The position numbers and the translations under genes were made by a program. From positions 1-64,000 of IMG/VR virus record IMGVR_UViG_3300009071_001738: a DNA stretch of 64,000 bases, one strand, 5' to 3'. Under the pieces are notes generated by a model that was given only the letters and a program-made list of their open reading frames with translations, made no database searches and was not told the origin of the DNA. This document shows, in pieces, positions 59,569 to 64,000 of the stretch; positions within the stretch are counted from its first letter, which is position 1; every line of letters begins with the position of its first letter. This DNA comes from a virus.

Positions 59569-60563
59569 GCCTGTTCTTGCTCTTTTTGTTTCTCTAGTAG
59601 TACGTTATACCAAGCCCATACGTCATTGATAATTGTGTCTAAGTTACTATTTACTGGATCCCAACCTAGTTGTGTTTTTGCTTTATCACTGCTGGCTATT
59701 AGCATATCTGGATCACCTTCTCTGCGTGGTCCTTTTTCTACTTCGAATTCGCCAATTTGTTCTACCACCGCATCAATAATCTCTTGGTTACTGAATCCTT
59801 TGCTAGTGCCAAGATTAAATGCATTGGCACCAACGGCTGTGTATTTTGTAACGGCGTTTAGGTGTGCCTGAGCAATATCTTTTACGTGTACATAATCTCT
59901 AACACAAGTACCATCTTCAGTTTTATAATCTGTACCATACAAAGTAAACTGTCGTTGGCGTAACTTGGCTTCAAGTATGCGAGCAATAATATGAGTAGCA
60001 CCAAACACTTGACCAAGATCTTCACTGGCACCAGCGGCATTAAAGAAACGAAATGATACACTGTTCAATCCGTATGCACTAGCATAGTCTTTGAGCATGG
60101 TTTCAATTATTGACTTTGTATTACCATATGGGTTTACAGGATTGATCTTGCTATCTTCTGTGATTGGAAGTTGTTCGGGATTGCCATAAACACTTGCTGA
60201 ACTACTAAAAAGCACAACAGGTAAATTATCTTTTTGTACGTTAATTATATTGTCTAATAAATTGATTGTACCAAGTACATTGTTCTGATAGTAGGCATGC
60301 GGATCTGTAACACTTGGACCTACTAGACTAGTACCAGCACAATGTACAATAACATCTGGTTTGATAGTTTCAATATACTTTCCAACGACCTTACTCTCAC
60401 CGTAATCAGCACGTAAAAACTCGTTACAGTATGAACGTGCATTTTCATTTGCACCAGTGCGATCTAAACCGCACACATACCAACTGATATCTTTAAATGC
60501 TTTAGCAACATGGCTACCAACGTAGCCATCACTGCCGGTAATTAATACGGTGTTTTCAGGCAT
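59565..60563 (-). CDS. galE: UDP-glucose 4-epimerase
   Basis: 332 residues, normal length. Rossmann LITGSDGYVGSHVAKAF, SSSASVYGNP near residue 121, YGNTKS with the catalytic Tyr/Lys near 147, and FFNAAGASEDLG near 175 are all typical of GalE. Interconverts UDP-glucose and UDP-galactose, or their N-acetyl forms. Feeds the adjacent glycosyltransferase. Confidence 0.9.
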   Translation of the reverse strand: MPENTVLITGSDGYVGSHVAKAFKDISWYVCGLDRTGANENARSYCNEFLRADYGESKVVGKYIETIKPDVIVHCAGTSLVGPSVTDPHAYYQNNVLGTINLLDNIINVQKDNLPVVLFSSSASVYGNPEQLPITEDSKINPVNPYGNTKSIIETMLKDYASAYGLNSVSFRFFNAAGASEDLGQVFGATHIIARILEAKLRQRQFTLYGTDYKTEDGTCVRDYVHVKDIAQAHLNAVTKYTAVGANAFNLGTSKGFSNQEIIDAVVEQIGEFEVEKGPRREGDPDMLIASSDKAKTQLGWDPVNSNLDTIINDVWAWYNVLLEKQKEQEQA

Positions 60564-60564
60564 C

Positions 60565-61746
60565 TTAGTATTTCCCTTCCGCTACATGATCACGATACCT
60601 GTTACCACTTCGTAACCAAGTATTGTGTTTGTAACTGCCTTCCATAATATCAATCATACGATCAATAGTACCATCAGTCCAGTTACTGATTTTACCCATA
60701 TTAGGACTTGGTTCCAAAAGACCTTGCATGATTTTACTTACTGCATCTTCTTTGCTCCACGGAGTATACAGACGTGTATAATCATTTGCAAACGTTTCAG
60801 GAAAACTTCTGTAAGCAGGATACACCACGTTACAACCCAATGCATCTGCTTCACTTACAGTATTGCTTACCCAGTCTTGCAATGCACAATTAAACAATAC
60901 TTTGCTATCATTTACTGTATAGTAGTAATCATTCTTTTGCAAGTATTTCAGTATTGTAAGTTTACCTTCAGCCTGCATTGCAAGTGCTCGATCCAAATAC
61001 TTTTCATTATTACTACGCAATGGACCACCACTTAGTACTGCAAACTCAACATCAGGCCTTTTCTCTTTGACCATTTCAATAACATCCATAAAGAAGTCTG
61101 GTTGCTTCTCTTGGTCAAAGCGAGCCGCAAATACTACTCTGTCGCTACGTTCTGTCCACGGTTTAATTTTGTTATCAATACGTCTTTGAACTTCTGCTTT
61201 ACCAAAACTCAAACCTGAGATGTTATAAATTGGAGCAGTCCAGTTTGCAATCTTCATGTGTGCAACCATCTCTTCATTGGTTGCTAGAATATGAACATTA
61301 GGAATTTCGTTGCACATCTGTTCGTACAATGACATCCACTTGCTCATACCCCATACATGAACAAAGTCATCTGGGTCAATTGCCTGGGCTAAACAACGTA
61401 GAAAAATCTTAGGTCGTTGCTCTTCTGGTATCTGACACATGATATAAGGTAATGATTCCATACCAGGCTGAAACATGTCTTCAAAGAATACAACATCTTC
61501 ACCAGTACATTCTCCATTTCGCATCATCTGTACCAGGTTCATCAACTGACTCATACCAAAGTATGAACGACCATGTGCATCTAGTACTTGCCCAACACTA
61601 ATTGCTTTAGTGTCATCTATTGTAGTTCCGGGAACGACAACATAGTCAATCCCCCGGCGGTCGAACACTTCAGTGCTCCAATCTTGAAGTTGTAAAGTGT
61701 ATCGACCTTCGTAGGGTTCTAAACCCATATAGAATAATTTACGCAT
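60565..61746 (-). CDS. GT-B-fold glycosyltransferase (GT4-like)
   Basis: 393 residues. C-terminal Rossmann half: DRVVFAARFDQEKQPDFFMD near residue 203, FAVLSGGPLRS near 236, and the donor-binding SEADALGCNVVYPAYRSFPE near 300 (E-x-x-A-x-G region). Acceptor domain N-terminal. Likely adds a sugar made by GalE to a phage or host glycan. Confidence 0.75.
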   Translation of the reverse strand: MRKLFYMGLEPYEGRYTLQLQDWSTEVFDRRGIDYVVVPGTTIDDTKAISVGQVLDAHGRSYFGMSQLMNLVQMMRNGECTGEDVVFFEDMFQPGMESLPYIMCQIPEEQRPKIFLRCLAQAIDPDDFVHVWGMSKWMSLYEQMCNEIPNVHILATNEEMVAHMKIANWTAPIYNISGLSFGKAEVQRRIDNKIKPWTERSDRVVFAARFDQEKQPDFFMDVIEMVKEKRPDVEFAVLSGGPLRSNNEKYLDRALAMQAEGKLTILKYLQKNDYYYTVNDSKVLFNCALQDWVSNTVSEADALGCNVVYPAYRSFPETFANDYTRLYTPWSKEDAVSKIMQGLLEPSPNMGKISNWTDGTIDRMIDIMEGSYKHNTWLRSGNRYRDHVAEGKY

Positions 61747-61978
61747 GTTTCCTCGTGGCCATTTTATAATTGTTCTTTTTCACAAACGGTCGCTTCTTCT
61801 TGGACTGGCTATTCCAGTGGTTACGAATTCGTTTGCCTTCCTTGAATGCCAAAAAATCAACATAGTGATTGTTGGACTTATTGTAGAGATCCCGTTCATT
61901 ATAGGGCCTCCCAAACTGCACACAAAACTGACGGTATTGATCGAGATCGTCGAAAATTGCTGTGACTTCGGACTTCAT
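61739..61978 (-). CDS. Small basic conserved phage protein
   Basis: 79 residues with AAGGA before the ATG. Basic C-terminal half (NHWNSQSKKKRPFVKKNNYK) following FDDLDQYRQFCVQFGRPYNE. May bind nucleic acid. Overlaps the glycosyltransferase start by 8 nt. Confidence 0.55.
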   Translation of the reverse strand: MKSEVTAIFDDLDQYRQFCVQFGRPYNERDLYNKSNNHYVDFLAFKEGKRIRNHWNSQSKKKRPFVKKNNYKMATRKHA

Positions 61979-62022
61979 TGTTTTGTTCCTTCTTTTGGAG
62001 TGTAAGTAAGTTGAAGTTCATT

Positions 62023-62051
62023 ATTGTAATATGTTCTAGCAAGTTTGTCAA
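62023..62051 (-). promoter_or_regulatory. Sigma70-like promoter
   Basis: On the minus strand: TTGACA (62051-62046), 17-bp spacer, TACAAT (62028-62023, 5 of 6). Precedes the small basic gene and the sugar genes. Confidence 0.7.
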
Positions 62052-62055
62052 GTGT

Positions 62056-62490
62056 CTAATACTGAATTTCGCAACCATTTTCACCATCTTCAGACACATG
62101 AATAGTAACATCACGTCCTGGATAAATGGTTGCAATTTCTCTGTATAAGTCATCTGCAATCATCTCACATGACTTATAGTCTACGTTTAGTTCGCCTTCA
62201 AACAGTTTCATTAACCAACGTTTAAACTGAATGAATTCAATATCTCTATCGTCATGAAATACTTCAATAGCTACACGAAAATGAAAGATATGTCTGTGTG
62301 GGTGAGCAAGAAAACTTACATCATATTCATCACCAGTGGCAAGGTTAGGATCAGTTGCCGCGGCAGGATAACAATGCATACCTTCTTTGGTAAAAGTAAC
62401 CCAAATCATTCTTTTTGCTAATCCAATAACTTCGCTGGACTTATCCATACCTTTTCCAGTTAAGCTGACTATGTTATCATTGGCGCTCAT
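62056..62490 (-). CDS. PTPS/QueD-fold-like protein
   Basis: 144 residues. HPHRHIFHFRVAIEVFHDDR near residue 71 gives a His cluster like the QueD zinc site, followed by IEFIQFKRWLMKLFEG, SCEMIADDLYREI and HVSEDGENGCEIQY with a terminal Glu region. This arrangement resembles 6-pyruvoyl-tetrahydropterin synthases but the catalytic Cys position is not evident. Could be a second deazapurine/pterin enzyme or a divergent relative. Confidence 0.5.
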   Translation of the reverse strand: MSANDNIVSLTGKGMDKSSEVIGLAKRMIWVTFTKEGMHCYPAAATDPNLATGDEYDVSFLAHPHRHIFHFRVAIEVFHDDRDIEFIQFKRWLMKLFEGELNVDYKSCEMIADDLYREIATIYPGRDVTIHVSEDGENGCEIQY

Positions 62491-63116
62491 TGTTCATCTT
62501 CCTTTGTAGATTTGTTTTTAATTACATCGTCTTCCATGCATAATCCATAAACACGTTTACGATCATTAACACCTTGAGTTAAAAATTTATGATGCTTATC
62601 ACCTCGGTATTCGTCCCAACGTGTAAATGTTTCACGTGTACGTAAGTTGTGAAGTTCATGCACCCATACACCACCATTGGTTGCTTCAATACCTGTGTCG
62701 TCAAGTTTGATACAAGTATTATAATTTGCACGTTCAATTCCGGGTACTTCCAAAGACACCAACGGAATAAAACGCGGTTCGTTGATAAGTTTGGAATTCA
62801 TAACCAAGTTCCAATGGTGTGGTTGAAAATCTAGTGTACACCAGAAGCCTTTCTTAAGAAAAGCAAGTACAGTCAGTTCCCATATCTTGAACTCTTTAGA
62901 GTCAACAGTTTCTGGAAAACCTTTGTTTGCACCAAAGTAAAGGTGTGTACAATGTTTTGGTTTAACCGACATAATAAATTTAACTGGATATATTTTAGGC
63001 AAAAACAAAGTTTGCATATTGTAGGCTGGAGTATGTTCAATCTCTCTACCCACCATAAAATCGCTGTCAGACCTATCAGTAACCCTGACAGATTTAATAA
63101 GTGCTTCGTCGTCCAT
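62487..63116 (-). CDS. Conserved phage protein of unknown function
   Basis: 209 residues. Conserved-looking stretches: MVGREIEHTPAYNMQTLFLP near residue 21, HCTHLYFGANKGFP near 55 and FWCTLDFQPHHWNLVM near 90. ATGA overlap with the PTPS-like gene suggests joint function. No family assigned; QueC is excluded because no SGGxDS motif is present. Confidence 0.5.
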   Translation of the reverse strand: MDDEALIKSVRVTDRSDSDFMVGREIEHTPAYNMQTLFLPKIYPVKFIMSVKPKHCTHLYFGANKGFPETVDSKEFKIWELTVLAFLKKGFWCTLDFQPHHWNLVMNSKLINEPRFIPLVSLEVPGIERANYNTCIKLDDTGIEATNGGVWVHELHNLRTRETFTRWDEYRGDKHHKFLTQGVNDRKRVYGLCMEDDVIKNKSTKEDEQ

Positions 63117-63147
63117 GCATCTAAACCTTTAAGTTGATTGTTTATAT

Positions 63148-63176
63148 ACTATAGCATATAAACCTATTTAGGTCTA
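63148..63176 (-). promoter_or_regulatory. Sigma70-like promoter (TAGACC variant)
   Basis: On the minus strand: TAGACC (63176-63171, 4 of 6), 17-bp spacer, TATAGT (63153-63148), upstream of the 209-residue gene. Confidence 0.5.
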
Positions 63177-63203
63177 CAATTTAGATAACCAAAATAATAT
63201 TTT

Positions 63204-63521
63204 TTACGGTATGTCGTTAAAATCGTTGTATAAAGTATATTTTGCAGTAAGTTCGTCATTGGCATGAATAGGGCTAGTACTCATAAGGTATACAACAGGA
63301 ACTTGATGCCAGAATCCTTTTACAGTTTTGCAATTAGGTTCCTCGGAATGGTTATAGAAAGCACCTAATGCGGTCCTTATATAACCATGAGGAAAGTTTT
63401 TGTTTTTGATATGTACAATACCAAAAACCGTATCTTCAACAAAGTCTTGTGTAGCAAAGAGTCCAAGACCTTGTACATTTGAATCACGGATAGTTAGTCC
63501 GTCTGGCAATGGTCGATACAT
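63204..63521 (-). CDS. SET-domain protein
   Basis: 105 residues. Compact SET pattern: VQGLGLFATQDFVEDTVFG at residues 16-34, FYNHSEEPNCKTV near 55-67 (NHSxxPNC signature) and HANDELTAKYTLYNDF near 86 with the closing Glu-Leu and Tyr. SET proteins are lysine methyltransferases using SAM. A phage copy could methylate a host or virion protein; very short, so activity is uncertain. Confidence 0.72.
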   Translation of the reverse strand: MYRPLPDGLTIRDSNVQGLGLFATQDFVEDTVFGIVHIKNKNFPHGYIRTALGAFYNHSEEPNCKTVKGFWHQVPVVYLMSTSPIHANDELTAKYTLYNDFNDIP

Positions 63522-63535
63522 TTATTGCAGTCCTT

Positions 63536-63871
63536 TTAATCGTATCTATGACTGTGTCTGCGGTGGTTACGAGTGCAAACCTTATACCAACTTTGGTAAG
63601 GATGACCGTAACTATCATATCTAGTTTCCCAGTGTCGCTCACAACGTACATGTCTTCTAACTGGCCTAACTTCGTGTATCACTGGCGGCTGTACATATGT
63701 AACATGTGGTTGAACATAAGTTGTAGTATGTCCTTGATTATTGTGCAGTATGTTGCCAATAATAGTTCCAATTACAAATGGAGCAATCCAGTTGTTTCTA
63801 TCTCCAGCTTGAGCAGTACTTGATATCATCAAGGTGCCAACTAATGCAACTGTGGCAAGTGTTTTCTTCAT
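63536..63871 (-). CDS. Exported His/Tyr-rich protein
   Basis: 111 residues with GGAGG before the ATG. Clear signal peptide (KKTLATVALVGTLMISSTAQ, then AGDR; cleavage after AQA). The mature part has a Gly/Ile segment (APFVIGTIIGNIL) and a His/Arg/Tyr-rich tail with two Cys (RCERHWETRYDSYGHPYQSW). Resembles small bacterial periplasmic proteins; likely secreted to the host envelope. Confidence 0.6.
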   Translation of the reverse strand: MKKTLATVALVGTLMISSTAQAGDRNNWIAPFVIGTIIGNILHNNQGHTTTYVQPHVTYVQPPVIHEVRPVRRHVRCERHWETRYDSYGHPYQSWYKVCTRNHRRHSHRYD

Positions 63872-63880
63872 AGTAGCCTC

Positions 63881-64000
63881 CTACTTGTATGTTGTTGGTG
63901 GATCTGCTTTCTTGGATTCTTTGATTTCTCCACCACTGTTTGGTTCCAAAGTATTACCTTCTTTGGTGATTCTTTTTTGATCAACAAATTTGTATACTTG
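63881..64000 (-). CDS. C-terminal fragment of a gene cut by the window edge
   Basis: 39 residues are visible before the stop at 63881-63883; the gene continues past base 64000. The tail is polar (RITKEGNTLEPNSGGEIKES, then KKADPPTTYK). No identification possible. Confidence 0.55.
   Translation of the reverse strand, partial: QVYKFVDQKRITKEGNTLEPNSGGEIKESKKADPPTTYK

Noticed and set aside
62487-63116. QueC (7-cyano-7-deazaguanine synthase)
   Set aside because: No SGGxDS PP-loop motif is present.
1-64000. tRNA genes, CRISPR arrays, integrase or insertion sequences
   Set aside because: No cloverleaf-like sequences, regularly spaced repeats, recombinase motifs or IS ends were found by reading; gaps between genes are mostly under 150 nt.

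Overview
This window looks like part of the genome of a large marine T4-like myovirus. The signs are an AT-rich sequence, almost no intergenic space, chains of overlapping ATGA/TAATG start-stop junctions, paralogous tail-fibre genes with a collagen-like stalk, T4-type late promoter motifs (xATAAATA) near plus-strand late genes, and a typical phage nucleotide set (ThyA, DHFR, FolE, QueD, QueE, FEN-type exonuclease). MoxR and a VWA-peptidase sit next to each other, as in cyanophage-like genomes. I saw no photosynthesis gene, integrase, tRNA or CRISPR array. A TRAP-type solute-binding protein suggests a heterotrophic host, perhaps an alphaproteobacterium, but the host cannot be fixed from this window.

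Layout. (1) 2-13224, plus strand: virion genes. A giant structural protein open at the left edge is followed by a structural protein, three paralogous fibre genes, a Gly-rich adhesin-like protein and a final structural protein, closed by a strong terminator. (2) 13321-30176, plus: a gapless run of about 22 genes that is probably one operon. It starts at a sigma70-like promoter whose -35 box lies in the loop of that terminator. It encodes an acyl carrier protein, three glycosyltransferase-like proteins, a DUF59/SufT-like protein, six radical SAM proteins of two subfamilies, a 2OG-Fe(II) oxygenase-like protein, two SGNH-hydrolase-like proteins, a carbamoyltransferase, a nucleotidyltransferase and a peptide deformylase. 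This is the most unusual part of the window. (3) 30165-37600: surface-sugar genes on both strands (glycosyltransferase, an 883-residue repeat protein, SGNH protein, DegT aminotransferase, NAD-dependent epimerase), then thyA. (4) 37575-44699, minus: DHFR, small conserved phage proteins, an exported alpha/beta hydrolase, the VWA-peptidase and the MoxR ATPase. (5) 45012-47362, plus: the leaderless TRAP-binding protein, a SAP-like small protein and a glycosyltransferase. (6) 47313-64000, minus: ParB-like/HNH-like trio, SleB-type lysin, exonuclease, the deazapurine genes (queE, queD, folE), small phage proteins, a second sugar set (short DegT protein, GalE, GT-B glycosyltransferase), a PTPS-like protein, a SET-domain protein and an exported protein. 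A partial gene runs off the right edge.

Two promoter classes can be read directly. At least a dozen sigma70-like promoters (TTGAC[A/T/C], 15-18 bp, TATAAT-like, several in a GGTTGAC context) precede minus-strand genes and are probably early promoters. T4-late-like xATAAATA boxes precede some plus-strand genes. The working model is early minus-strand takeover and nucleotide genes, late plus-strand virion genes, and a separately promoted 17-kb cassette that makes or decorates an unknown, possibly carbamoylated, carbohydrate or small molecule. The function of that cassette is inference.
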